Shown: positions 11,148-22,913 of the stretch, piece by piece
Numbering within the stretch: position 1 is the stretch's first letter
Layout of the letters: each line of letters begins with the position of its first letter
Source of the DNA: Rhynchonema sp. JSB1_4
Taxonomy: Eukaryota; Nematoda; Chromadorea; Monhysterida; Xyalidae
Length of the DNA: 64,000 bases
Direction of reading: 5' to 3'
NCBI GenBank assembly: GCA_030248065.1
Contig: JASAMV010005369.1
Location: forward strand, 1 to 64,000
Notes under the pieces: model-generated
Told to the model about the DNA's origin: nothing
The model's database searches: none
Seen by the model: only the letters and a program-made list of their open reading frames with translations
Translations under genes and position numbers: made by a program

Positions 11148-11535
11148 ATGGGTTAATGTTGGTTCGAAAGGCCGTTTGGTGCTGGACGTGGCACGATGCG
11201 TGACGTCGGACTGGACACGATGGTCGGACTGCGAACGCACGGAGCTGGTCGGATATGACATACCAGTGATCCGTACGTTGCTTTTTGGTGTAAGAACACA
11301 TACCGAATTTCGACCACTGTAAAAGTTCAGCTTTTACAGCTACTTTTAACGTCGCTGACACGCTGACAGCAGAACGTGCATGCACGTATATGTTTGACGA
11401 TTTTGATTACGAAACTTGATTTCAGGAATGAAGCACGAAACTCGCGAGCTGCTCGCCCAACCACCAAGACAGGACTGCAATGTGGCCACATCCAAAGAGG
11501 ACGTGTGCACAGATGATAGCTCGAGAGTTAAATAG
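11148..11535 (+). CDS. Thrombospondin type 1 repeat protein, last two exons
   Basis: Exons 11148-11272 and 11426-11535 join in phase with GT–AG signals. The first carries a TSR core, CVTSDWTRWSDC, with the W-x-x-W-S-x-C pattern used for C-mannosylation and for binding matrix or sulfated glycans. The second supplies the downstream cysteines (QDCN and VCTD) and ends at TAG. TSR modules occur in secreted or cell-surface proteins. The exon begins in the middle of a codon, so at least one upstream exon should exist, but none was recognised. It may be the 3' end of a longer gene or a remnant. Confidence 0.6.
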
Positions 11536-14257
11536 GGAAAATTTACTGTATACTTGCTGTGTACCGGGGTTGGAGCCTTTGGGGCTCTAACTGGGAACTT
11601 TTCCGCTTAAAGCCCCCGGAGCTCTAATTTGATTTATTCTTTCTGGGTCAGTCCAAAACATCAGCTTTTCAAGCAAATATACGCTTGCCTATTCGTTCAA
11701 ATTGGTGTACTTGTGACTAAAATCCGTCAGTTTCCCGTTGTCTGTGTTGTCGGAAGGCCCATTTTCCACCAATTACCGGTAAGAGCCCCGTAGCCATAAA
11801 GGGCTCGGGACATAACCGAAAGAAAGGTAGCAGGGCATCGTTGGGAAGCTGATGGACTCTGAAGGTACATTCCATGAGCAAAGGTCTGAGTTCCTGACAT
11901 CGTTTCTATGTTGTGGTAAAGTGACTTTGCGTTCCAAAAGATCGTGAATTTTTCAAAAATTTTAACAGAACAGTGCCGAGGCAGCCAACGAGTCAGAACT
12001 CAAATTTTACATAAACATTAACCCAGCAGCAGTTGGTTAACCTATAATTTTGATTTCACTGTTTATTCCCTGGGTAAAGGTACGAAATATTCCAAAAACT
12101 GGCTGCATTTCTTCGAGAACAAACTTTTGTCCCCAAATTTTGATGCTGTTCTTTTATGTAGAGTGCCAAAAAATATAGAGCATGATCGAAAGCACGGAAA
12201 ATAAGGGTTTTGAACTTTGTAATGCATGGATAGCTTCGTGATACGCCTGATAAGTGCTAAATCTGCAACTGAATGCATTAGTTTTTGTCAAGGACTGAAA
12301 TCTGGAGCACATAATGGGCGGATTGAATAGTGTTGCTGATAAAGGCCTTAGATAACCGACTGATCTAACAACAGCTTTCGGTTTCAAGGCCCTAAGACCA
12401 TTTGTTCTCTCGTAACAGTTGTGCCAACTCGGACATTGTATTCGACCAAAGGTTCTTCATCTCTGCAGCTAATTCTTACTTAGTAGCATCAAGCAACGTA
12501 GCTGGTCAGTAGCTTTTGAACGATAAACGACAAGCCCACAAAAATTCTAACACCTAGGTATGAGAACCGGCGAAAAAATCGATTTTTGTGACGAATTTGG
12601 AATGAACCTCCGCCTCACCGACGTCGACTTCTTTTTTTCGGCCGTTCGGCCCGCCAAATAAAAAATTTCATGTATGTACATCCATACGTGTATTTCTAAA
12701 GCAGCTAAAAAGATACATCGTTTGGTGCTGAAATTAGCAATACCTGACAACAGTAATTGAAACAGTGTGATATTCAGGTTGACATGTCTGTGACCCTGCT
12801 TGTCGTTTATCATTCCTATAGTTATTGAAAAAACGACTGTTCATGACGCTGGATTGGAAAACGAGTGAAACAAACTAAACACGCATGTAAAAATACCACA
12901 GGAATATCTTTAAGTGGCGCTATCTTGCCTCTATGGTTGTGGACGAAAGTATTCATGTTGCTTGGTTGCTTTACCTGGCACACGCTCCACAGATCTCAAA
13001 CCAATGCAAATGGCGCGTTTTGTATGTATTGTTTCGCAACCTCCAAAGCAGCATCATTAACAGCGAAACGCAGTGGACGCAAAACGTCTGAGAGGCAATG
13101 ACTTCCGGCGTTTTGTCACGATTTAATTTTTTAGTCCTGCAAAAACTAACGCAGAATTTATGGCAGTCAAACAACCGGATCCGTAAAGCGGAAAACATGC
13201 CCTCTGCCACAAATTCTGCGTGAACTGTTGTTGGACTATACTTGAAGCACATTTGACTTGCTGAAAGACCTGCATCCGCACATCATGACGGCTGTCTAGG
13301 TGGTTTAATAGAGCCACAGACTGTCTAACATTGTTATAACACTGCACCAAAGCAAAAAATAAGCCCCGCAGTCAATTTTGTCACAAGAAACGAAATTGTG
13401 CAGAAACATGCACAAAGCTATGCATTTTTCAAAAAAGGAGGGCAATAATAAAAACAGTCGTAAAATAATCAAAAAATGAACTTACTTTTCTAAATTTTAC
13501 AAATCGAAGAAGTGGCGAGCTTTTTTTAAAAAAATTGTTTTTAATTTGTTACTTTTTCAACCCAATCCTGCCCAGAATGGTTCTATGGCTCAACGTTTAC
13601 AACATTATGCTGTTACAAATTAAGCTTTTGCAAGAGTATTTGCATTTCTTACTGCATTGCTGTTCTACAAAATGCTTGTTGCTGGACAAATAAGCATGCA
13701 CATCACAAACACTAGTGCAAATCACAGTTTTTTGCAATTAAAATAACCAAAATTTCTTATGCACCTTATTCATTATTCATTCACCTTTAGCGTAAGAAGC
13801 ACGAACAAGGAATTTCAATCACATTTCAAAGATCCTGACTGCTTGTTCTGAAATCACTTTTAGTTGGTTAACGAACCACACAGTATAGGCAATCCGCCGG
13901 CTCATGGCACTCAACACATTACTGCTGTCAAATGAATGCATCTATTCTCTGCAGTTATCTGTTGAAACATCCCCAAATTTTGCAACAGTGCAGAAAAGTG
14001 TTATGTCATGCAGAAAATGAAAACCGGATAAATTAAAAAGCGGGCCATCAAAGTATGACACTCGCTCAAAGTGTACATTTTGTTTACAAAATGGCGTGTG
14101 CTGCTGCATGCGCACTGTGTGTACAAAAAGTGCCATGAGCCGATGGACTGCCTATACCTATAACTGCCTGGTTTCCCGGTGATGCACGTGTATTTCTGAC
14201 CTCAAGAGCGCACAGCAAGAAATCTCCATTCGTTGTGTGGTCAAAGTCATCAGAAAC
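11536..14257. other. Non-coding interval
   Basis: About 2.7 kb of AT-rich sequence with no gene, tRNA or clear element recognised. Poly-A/T-rich patches around 13430-13560, ending in CCCAATCC, resemble decayed family A or B termini but are not clear copies. Confidence 0.4.
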
Positions 14258-15080
14258 ATGTCGTCCGTGATACTGCGTCTATATTTGGCCGGCATAGCGT
14301 TCACTGGCGGTTAAAGCATCTGGTCACCTAACTCTTTCTGCACCCACACAGTGAAAATTCAAACATATATACTTGCAGCCGCGACAAGAGCGAAAGTCTG
14401 TCGCAGACGTGGACAAAACGTATCAGGGTATCAGACGATGAGGACGGTTGCTGATGACGTTGAGCATTGCATGCGCCTCTGCGAGGCACTTCCAGTTTGT
14501 TGGTGCGTTGATCACAATTGACAGCGCTGGTTTGGTATATTTATCAGCAACGCGATTTTAAGGGCTGGGCGTTTCGACGATGTCATGACACTCGGTGAAC
14601 GCAACTGCTTCTTTTTCGCTCCTTCGCCAACAGCCGACCACCGCAAGCGCGAAAGCGCTTTTCACACTTTTTCCAGGGACATCCACTATTTTGAGTGCAG
14701 TGACGTCCATGGATACGGTCAACGGGATTGGATTTGAAAATATATTATTTGCTATAATCTTTTGTTGCTTAGGTTTTGCCAGGATGACGATTTTCTGCCT
14801 GGCGCTTTTGCCAACGTTTGTAAAAAATAGTTTTGCATCTCATTCAATTTCGCAATTCAGGAGCGCGAGAGGAGTTGGCATGGATTTCCAAAGGTGGATG
14901 GGGCAAGAAGAACACGGTATGCAAATACTAAATGGAACGTTTCTACTGCACTGTCTACTTTCTACTTCACACTTTTAGAACTCTGCTCACGACAAACATG
15001 CTGAGCTGCAGGCTGTCGTTGATGGAAAGTATAATCCGCTGACAGTGTACACTTTCGGTCGGAACATTGGCTTCGGGTAA
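14258..15080 (+). CDS. Small secreted PAN/apple-like protein, complete
   Basis: Five exons (14258-14309, 14379-14502, 14563-14717, 14861-14916, 14979-15080) join in perfect phase to give 162 residues. The N-terminus is a signal peptide (MSSVILRLYLAGIAFTG). The body has PAN-like cysteine spacing: HCMRLCEALPVCW, where the last residue spans the first large intron, then a GRFDDVMTL segment and RNCFFFAPSP. The C-terminal third (GGWGKK and following) has no family I recognise. PAN domains mediate protein or carbohydrate binding in secreted proteins. The start was chosen for the signal peptide and frame continuity. Neighbours are repeats, so no operon context exists. Gene structure confident; PAN assignment moderate. 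Confidence 0.75.
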
Positions 15081-15099
15081 TATCCACACAGAACGTCTG

Positions 15100-15335
15100 G
15101 TAGCCAAGTGTTGTTGACAAGTTCACTGGGTGCTGCGTTGTGGACGTGCTGTGCGCAAAAGATGATAGATCAAAAAGGACACGATTTAGCCTTGGGCACT
15201 ACGCATTGCGTTAGGTCTCCGGATGCAGTTTCAGCCCATAATGTGAGACTGCAATGACGCCCTGGGCCTTGCACAAGAAAAAGTACTGGCGAAGCATTAT
15301 GATGCACGCTGCATCATGAGGCGTCAAAAAGGATC
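15100..15335. repeat. Fragment of the dispersed fold-back family M
   Basis: Contains TTGTGGACGTGCT, GATAGATC, the GCATTGCGTTAG block, the CAGTTTCAGCCCATAAT block and a TGATGCA / TGCATCATGA hairpin. All are shared with the fold-back element at 19088-19650 and in part with 43395-43510 and 49689-49980. This copy has one arm only. Confidence 0.6.
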
Positions 15336-16040
15336 GGTTGGTTTTTTTGCTTTAAAAAGCTTGCATCATAAAAAGAGTGAAAAGAGAATCTCGAATAAAA
15401 AGAGATCGGAACCAGGCATGGGGACAATACCGATATTTTTTGACCCAAGCCAATACCCAATACCTAGTGTCCAGTGGGTCAGAAAATTTATATTTTTGGA
15501 AAAAAAGCGTTTTTTCAAACAAATTACCAACCTGTACTCAAGAAATTCAGAAAACGCCTACCTACAGTATTTCCTTTTTATGCAAGTCAAAAGAAACAAG
15601 CGATCCCTCGTTATAACTCAACTCCAGTTTGGGGTCGAGATTTCAGAAAACCAATGAAAGAGATTAAGAATGTGTCCTTGTTAATCCAAGCACTGCACTC
15701 AGCAGCAAACGTAGTGAATGTTTCATTGACATGCTGGCGGCGCACACGCACAAAGCTCACAGCGAGCATGTGAAACATTGTTTTTTGTTAGATTACACAG
15801 GCAAACTTTGACACGTTTTTGCCAGCTGCGTGATTGAGTCGAAAGTGTAATCTCGACCTCAACTAGAAGTTCAGTTATAACACGGGGGGCGCTTGTTTCC
15901 TTGGACCAAGAAAAACAGGAAACACTATACTTTTAGGCAGTTGTTTGCTGGTTTTACACCTTAACAAGTGCCGCGTGTGTATCGTAGGCCCGAAAACGCA
16001 TTGTTTTCACCTGCTTTAGCTTGGAAATCTATCTGGCTCC
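15336..16040. other. Non-coding interval
   Basis: No gene or element recognised. A poly-A-rich stretch at 15480-15520 (GAAAAAAAGCGTTTTTTC) resembles a decayed family A terminus. Confidence 0.35.
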
Positions 16041-18632
16041 GAAAAAAACCGTTTTTTACCGTATAAACATCTTTTTTGGGAATTCTCCAGAAGTTTCCGA
16101 AATAAGGTGTTAAGAAGAAACAACACACGTCCTGTGGAGCCCATCGAGCGGCTTTATAAACACCTTTTATGGGAAATTTCTCATGTTTCCGAAATAAGGT
16201 ACAAAGAAGAACAACACACGTCCTATGGAGCACCGCAGCCCAGAGGGCGACATATAAACATCTTTTATGGGAAATTTCGTAGCAATATATGAACAGAAGT
16301 TTCCGAAATCACGTGCTTTTGAAGAACTACACATATACTTTGGAGCACAACAGCCCAGCGGGCGGCTTATAAACACCTTTTATGGGAAATTTCTCAAGTT
16401 TCCGAAATAAGGTGTTAAGAAGAACAACACACGTCCTGTGGAACCCATCGAGCGGCTTTATAAACACCTTTTATGGGAAATTTCTCAATTTTCCGAAATA
16501 AGGTGTTTTGAAGAACTACACATGTACTTTGGAGCACAACAGCTCAGCGGGCGGCTTATAAACACCTTTTATGGGAAATTTCTCAAGTTTCCGAAATAAG
16601 GTGTTAAGAAGAACAACACACGTCCTGTGGAACCCATCGAGCGGCTTTATAAACACCTTTTATGGGAAATTTCTCAACTTTCCGAAATAAGGTGTTTTGA
16701 AGAACTACACATGTACTTTGGAGCACAACAGCACAGCGGGCGGCTTATAAACACCTTTTATGGGAAATTTCTCAAGTTACCGAAATAAGGTGTTAAGAAG
16801 AACAACACACGTCTTGTGGAGCCCATCGAGCGGCTTTATAAACACCTTTTATGGGAAATTTCTCAAGTTTCCGAAACAATGTGTTTTGAAGAACTACACA
16901 TGTACTTTGGAGCACAACAGCTCAGCGGGCGGCTTATAAACACCTTTTATGGGAAATTTCTCAAGTTTCCGAAATAAGGTGTTAAGAAGAACAACACACG
17001 TCCTATGGAGCACAACAGCCCAAAGGGCTGCTTCATAAACACCTTTTATGGAAAATGTCTCGTCTCCGAAATAAGGTGTTAAGAAGAACAACACACGTCC
17101 TATGGAGCACAACAGCCCAAAGGGCTGCTTCATAAACACCTTTTATGGAAAATGTCTCGTCTCCGAAATAAGGTGTTAAGAAGAACAACGCACGTCCTGT
17201 GGAGCCCATCGAGGATTTATGGGAAATTTCTCAAGTTTTTCACCATTTTGAAAAAATTCTCCTTAAAAAGGGTATTTTGGCGATATTGATTTGACAACAC
17301 TAGCCAAAAATCACAGATTTTAGGCCTAAAAATGCCCATTTTAGGCCTGGGGGCAGGCGTACCATGGAGGGGGAACAGGCGTGCCCGAGGGGGCCCCTCC
17401 CCCAGGAACTGCACTTTTCGGACGATTTTCCAAATAAGCCCCATGAGGCTCTTTTTGTGATTTATATTGCTCACTGCTCACAGAACTTTATCACAGATTG
17501 GTATTTTGAGGATTTTTCAACACGTCCTGTGGAGCACAGCGGGCGGCGTATAAACACCTTTTTGGGGAATTCTCCAGAAGTTTCCGAAATAAGGTGTTAA
17601 GAAGAACAACACACGTCCTGTGGAGCCCATTGAGCGGCTTTATAAACACCTTTTATGGGAAATTTCTCAAGTTTCCGAAATAAGGTATTAAGAAAAACAA
17701 CACACGTCCTGTGGGGCACAGCAGCCCAGCGGGCGACATATAAACATCTTTTATGGGAAATTTCGCAGCAATATATGAACAGAAGTTTCCGAAATCACGC
17801 ATATGCGGGTGTGCTTTGAGGGCACGGGGTGCATATGACGCGTGGTGGGGTTGCGGTTTCGACCCAAAGTCTAATACCGCGGCTGCCTGGGTCTCGTCAG
17901 TTAGACGGACAGTCTCTGTCTATTTGTGGCGCGTGAGGTTTCACCGGGACTATTTAGTCTCGCTCTGAAACTGTACCATCAGGTTTTTGCGGCTAGCCCT
18001 GGCTGTCCATCTAACTGACGAGACCCAGGCAGCCGCGGTATTAGACTTTGGGTCGAAACCGCAACCCCACCACGCGTCATATGCACCCCGTGCCCTCAAA
18101 GCACACCCGCATATACGTTTACCACCGATGCCAGGTATAAGGCTGCCCTCAAGGCACAAGTCCTTTGCTCCGAAATCACGAGTTTTGAAGAACAACACAT
18201 GTACTTTGGAGCACAACAGCCCAGCGGGCGGCTTATAAACACCTTTTATGGGAAATTTCTCTAGTTACCGAAATAAGGTGTTAAGAAGAACAACACACGT
18301 CCTGTGGAGCCCATCGAGCGGCTTTATAAACACCTTTTATGGCAAATTTCTCAAGTTGCCGAAACAATGTGTTTTGAAGAACTACACATGTACTTTGGAG
18401 CACACCAGCTCAGCGGGCGGCTTATAAACACCTTTCATGGGAAATTTCTCAAGTTTCCGAAATAAGGTGTTAAGAAGAACAACACACGTCTTATGAAGCA
18501 CAACGGCCCAACGGGCGGCTTCATAAACACCTTTTATGGAAAATTTCTCAATTTTCCGAAATAAGGTGTAAAGAAGACCAACACACGTCCTGTTGAGCCC
18601 ATCGAGCGGCTTTATAAACACCTTTTATGGAA
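16040..18632 (+). repeat. Minisatellite, about 20 units of about 90-97 bp
   Basis: A tandem array whose unit contains GGCTTTATAAACACCTTTTA, a TGGGAAATTTCTCAAG segment, a CCGAAATAAGGTGTT segment, GAAGAACAACACACGTCC and TGGAGCCCATCGAGC. Two unit variants alternate (CCCATCGAG and CACAACAGCCCAG) with spacings near 90 and 97 bases. The array is broken by a unique segment at about 17240-17520, containing two TTTTAGGCCT motifs, and by the fold-back element at about 17795-18120. It is non-coding; frames within it are repeat artefacts. Confidence 0.9.
17795..18120. mobile_element. Fold-back element C inside the minisatellite
   Basis: Left arm about 17799-17922 and right arm about 18003-18118 are near-perfect reverse complements (ATATGCGGGTGTGCTTTGAG on the left; CTCAAAGCACACCCGCATAT on the right). 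The spacer carries GGCGCGTGAGGTTTCACCGG. Diverged relatives lie at 23195-23620 and 32530-32720. No transposase frame. The CGACCC / GGGTCG and CCGCGGCTGCCTGGGTC blocks are shared by all copies. Confidence 0.8.
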
Positions 18633-18645
18633 AAAAACTATTGTA

Positions 18646-18919
18646 TTGGTCGCACAATGACTATATAAGTATTTATCAAATCAATCCTGATTTTCACGTT
18701 CAGTCACTCTTAACCACTGTGCTATTTGTGATTCTCACAAAACATTTTCAGCTGAAAATAATCTAGCAGATCAACCACGTTGCCGCAGGTCTGAAACATT
18801 CTCTTTACTACATGCTTTGTGAGCAATCACGCAACGCAACGTCATTGCCCCGTCACTTCCCCTCTTTACGAATCAGAAAAAAAATTTGACCAATTCTTAT
18901 AAAGTCATTGTGCGACCAA
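18646..18919. mobile_element. TA-flanked MITE, family D, copy 1
   Basis: A 274 bp element with terminal inverted repeats TTGGTCGCACAATGAC, flanked by TA on both sides (18644-18645 and 18920-18921), as expected for Tc1/mariner-type elements. It matches copies at 37743-38572 and 38617-38890. The interior holds TAGCACAGTGGTTAAGAG on the minus strand, which resembles a pol III A box. Confidence 0.8.
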
Positions 18920-19087
18920 TACCAGGATGGAGCGTCAACACAATCGAGATTCCACGAAACATTACGCTGCAAACTGAAAAGCGGTGACACCACAAACACC
19001 GAAACCAAGCGGTCAACAGGCTGATGCAAGACATTTTCACCGCCTGAATTTCGGGATTGACTTCATTGTGTATCAGGATCTGTCTGA

Positions 19088-19650
19088 CGGACCTTTTTGA
19101 CACACGTTGACGCGTCTTGATGCATCATGATGTTTTTCTCTTATACTCCTGCATCATGATACATCATTGTGCGTCAAAATGCTTCACCAGTATTTTTTTC
19201 TTGTGTTGTCAATAACAAAAGCGCCAGTGATTACCACCATAAACCGAAAATGCTCCAGCTAAATTTTGCAGGTTGAGTGGAACATAAGCGGTCACAACAG
19301 ATCTCTTTTGATGGCAAAGTGCACTGGATGCTGTCTTGTGGACGTGCTTTGCACGCATTGCGTTAGATCTGTGCCCGCAACGCTAAATCGTAACCTTGTT
19401 GATCTATCGTCTTTTGTGCACGTCCACAAGACAGCACCTGGTGCACTTTGCTATCAAAAGAGACCTGTGGTGACCGCTTACGTTTCACTCAACCTACAAA
19501 GTTAAGTTGGACCATTTTCGGTTTATGGTGGCGGTTTTGTCATTGACAAGGCCCAGGGCTCATTGCAGTCTGGCGTTATGGGCCGAAACTGCGTCCACAG
19601 ATCTTACGCAATGCGTGCCCACAAGGCTAAATCGTATTGTTGTTGACAGT
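19088..19650. mobile_element. Fold-back element, family M
   Basis: The core inverted repeat is 19208-19547: GTCAATAACAAAAGCGCCAG on the left and its diverged complement on the right, with a second inner palindrome around CACTGGATGCTGTCTTGTGG and CCACAAGACAGCACCTGGTG. The left flank has a TGATGCATCATGATG hairpin. Related sequence occurs at 15100-15335, 43395-43510 and 49689-49980. It lies just upstream of the pseudokinase. Confidence 0.75.
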
Positions 19651-19725
19651 TTTACGCTAAGTCAATAAAGGTAATTATATTGACGATCTCCCCACATTTC
19701 ACCACACGAATCTCGAAGAAGCTTG

Positions 19726-21435
19726 ATGCAACATAGGCAACTTTTTTTCAGAAGAACCTCAAAAGTCTACAAAGCGTACATGAAACGGCGGCGAGTGGTG
19801 GGCTTTTCTAAACCGGTTGCAATAAAAGTCATAAACCTCGGCAACGCAAACAATGATCAGGAATTCGTGAATGAAATTAAAGTGCACATCAGACTGGAGC
19901 ATCTGCATCACCCAAACTTGGTTCAATACAAAGAGGTAGGTATGGAAGCTGCTTTGAAGGACCTACATGCAGTATCAAAATACGCACCAGGTGGCTTACT
20001 TAGATTCTGCTATTGTATGTTTGCCCACCAAATTGAGCCTCCAAACACAAGCAGATCAGGTAACTTGTCAGCGACACGTTGAAAAATCGAGGTATAATGA
20101 CAGGTGCTTGATTCATTTGCACAAAATGCTTGTTGTACAGTAGTCAATTTAAGCGTCCCTAAATGAGAAAGAGAAATTATACATGGGGGTTGATGACAAG
20201 AGTTGGCGATCTGAGTTGACGACAACACTAAAAAGCGCAAAAACTATTCAGAGCTACGTAATTGACGCAATGAACGCCCACGATTCGAACACCGACCAGC
20301 TGTGGATCGTTCTGGAGTACCTGGATGGAGGATCGTTGCGCAATCTGGTTGACGCGAAAATTCCGCTGACCGAAGCCGCCATCGGCTTCATCATACTGAG
20401 CGAGTTGAAAGGTGTCCAATACCTGCACAGGTTACTGCATTCGATTGTTGAAGGTCGTGCACCTCTGGGCTTAAAGTCTCACATGGTTCCAGCAAGCGCC
20501 AATCGCTATTTCTCAAAATCCTCATTTAGCATGGGTCTGGTACATGGCGCTCTTCACATGCACAATGTGATGATAAACACAAATGGAGACGTAATGTCAT
20601 TTTAACGTCTTGCTAATGCCCCTGTTACGTTATAATAAAAGGTGTCACGCTTTTTCAGGTGAAGTTGATTGATTTCGGAAATCCCGGAACAGCAGTAAGT
20701 TGTAAATCGAGCATCGTGTTACTTGAACGGAATAAAAAAGCTGTTGATTAAGGCATGGTCCACCTTGATGTTCGAGCCTTTCGTTACATCTCATTAGTCA
20801 ATGCAAACTCTTGCTATTCTCTTCTCCCCCACAGAGAAAGGACCTGCTCATGACAAGAACGGACGGCGGAATTTGTAAACATCTGGAACAACTTCTCGAG
20901 AGGTTGAATGGTAAAGGAGTGGAGCTGTCGCCAGAACTGATCGGTATAATACCTGATTTGCTTTTGAACTGCACCTAATTGTCTTGAATTTGTAATCGCG
21001 ATTGCATTTTACATCTGTGCTAAACATGTTTAACGAAACGCAGAAGCAAATGCATGTCTTCTTTTGATCCTCGAGTTTGCGCGTCTCCGTTTTACTTCAG
21101 ATTTCATCGACCTATGCCGTAACACGCCACAGGAAGAAAGTGAGATTGAAGCATTCATCAACAAACTGCTGAAGCATCCCTTTCTTACGCGGTTGGACCA
21201 GCACGAGGCACGAAAGGCACTCAGCGACGCTATGCGACAGGTGAAATTGAACAAAAAGCAACAGCGCGACCATTTGAATGTCTGGCTGAAGAAGAGAGAA
21301 AAAGAGAAAAGCAAGTGCGGGTTGCTGTTGCGCTTGCGCAAGAAAGACTGTGTGAAAAAGAAAATTACGCATGACGAACTTCGCAAGAAACGGGCCATCG
21401 AAAGGTGTTGTCAGATGATCAATGACACCAACTGA
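19726..21435 (+). CDS. STE20/PAK-like pseudokinase with shortened C-lobe
   Basis: Exons 19752-19935 (frame extends up to ATG 19726), 20252-20430, 20530-20590, 20659-20694, 20835-20943 and 21101-21435 all join in phase. The N-lobe keeps the lysine (PVAIKVINL), the helix C glutamate and HHPNLVQY. The hinge LWIVLEYLDGGSL is STE20/PAK-like. The catalytic loop, after YLHSMGLV, reads HGALHMHN where active kinases have HRDIKSDN: the catalytic Asp is Ala and the following Lys is His. DFG is kept (VKLIDFGN). No APE, and most of the C-lobe is replaced by a short helical stretch ending LLKHPFL, followed by a Lys/Arg-rich tail. It should bind but not transfer phosphate well. No glycine loop was found, so a 5' exon may be missing. 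Confidence 0.8.
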
Positions 21436-22913
21436 AAAAACCAAGCAATTGAAAAAGAAGGAAAGAATAAGGTGATTTTTCGGTCAGAATATACGTTTTT
21501 CCATAAAGGAATAAAGCAAAGAATGATTTCGTCTTGCCTCGCCCTGCGCCAATGCATTGTGCTCCACACATTCTTATTTGTTGAAAGTCAACATCGCTCA
21601 TATCACAACATGAGATACCTAAGCGGGGGAAATAACAGGCCAACGAAACCCGAGCGGCCTTCTATCCCATCACTACCATATTGTTCAAAACTCATGCTTA
21701 TCGTCCACAGGGGTTTGGAGCAGCTCACAGTGCCTTGTGCTTGATGTACACAGAGGTGGTTTGTGCTCCCAACTGCTACTGCATCAACTTATGCAATATC
21801 ATACGTGGTTGTTATGCAAAGCGAGTGTCACTGTACAATAAATGCATGAATAAACGAATAAATGCATCTTGTCGTGTATGTTGGTTACGCTTGTCATAAA
21901 CTTTAAGGAAGTTTTAAAGCAGTCCCAGCAATTGCTTTTCTACGATGCAAGCCTGTTCGTTAAGCAGAACACTCAGGCAATTACTTTCATCGGTACCATG
22001 TTTTATCCCACCATTCATTCAATATGCATCCTGATCTGGTTTAAGCTGGTTGTAAGCCTTACAGTAATGCTTACTTTAATCAACACGCATGTACATATTT
22101 AGCACCAACCCTTGGCATGCCAACGCTGGTTTGGACCTTGGAAGGCAAGCATGGTCTGCCAATGCTTAAAGACGCTGCCGATGGACCGAGTGCTGACTGC
22201 TCATCGTGCGGTGGCTTCGTGGGAATTTTTTTTGCGCAGGTCGTTCGCAATGGAGTCCATCGCACCAGTTCGGTCTGCCACGTCGCGTAGTCTCCGGTCT
22301 GCTTGATTTTCGCGTGCCGGGTCAAGTTTCGGAAAATCGATGGTCAAGCAGCAGACGCAAGAGGTTTTTATGGTCCGGGGCTTTGACGTTCCTGTATGTA
22401 ACCGTGAGGTCATGTGTAACCTCTGCTGGTCGGCGGAGCTGAGGAACTCTGCGAATAAAAGTTGACCTGTTTGAAGCGCCAATGAACGCCAGCGGTGTGT
22501 TTATTTAAGTGGATCGTGAGCGTAAATTCCCGGATTCCGAAAAATTTGTGTTCCGGAAAACTTATGTATAGCAAATTTTGATTCGGGAACACATTTTCCG
22601 GTCACTGGAAATGGTTCGCAAGCATGCAACCTACCTCCAGATTTAACCTTAGCCCCATTAAGTCTGCCCTGTGCTATGAGTAACAGTGGATCCACGCGGC
22701 AATTCCGCCGTTACTATCCTTCCATCGTGAAATAGTCGACAAAACGATTTCCACCGGACTAGGGATTATCGATGAGCGTTTCACGCACCCTTCGAAATGA
22801 CCCAATTGGAGATTGTAGTCAGCCATTCGTAGCTCTTCTCCGATTGCAAAGTACGGACATTTCACGATAGGTTCGTACTGTATATCAATTTCGGGTTCAT
22901 TGTGGTTGGGACC
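21436..22913. other. Non-coding interval, unresolved frames
   Basis: No recognised gene. A minus-strand frame at 22925-22674 (containing KCPYFAIGEELRMADYN) looks somewhat protein-like, but it has no family match I can name and abuts a family A end. It is left unassigned. Confidence 0.3.

Noticed and set aside
17753..18238. Frames of 71-88 residues within the fold-back at 17.8-18.2 kb
   Set aside because: The same peptide appears on both strands because the arms are inverted repeats; no start, splice or family support.
16040..18632. Repeat array considered as CRISPR
   Set aside because: Units are about 90-97 bases and themselves repeat throughout, with no short repeat/unique spacer structure, and the genome is eukaryotic.
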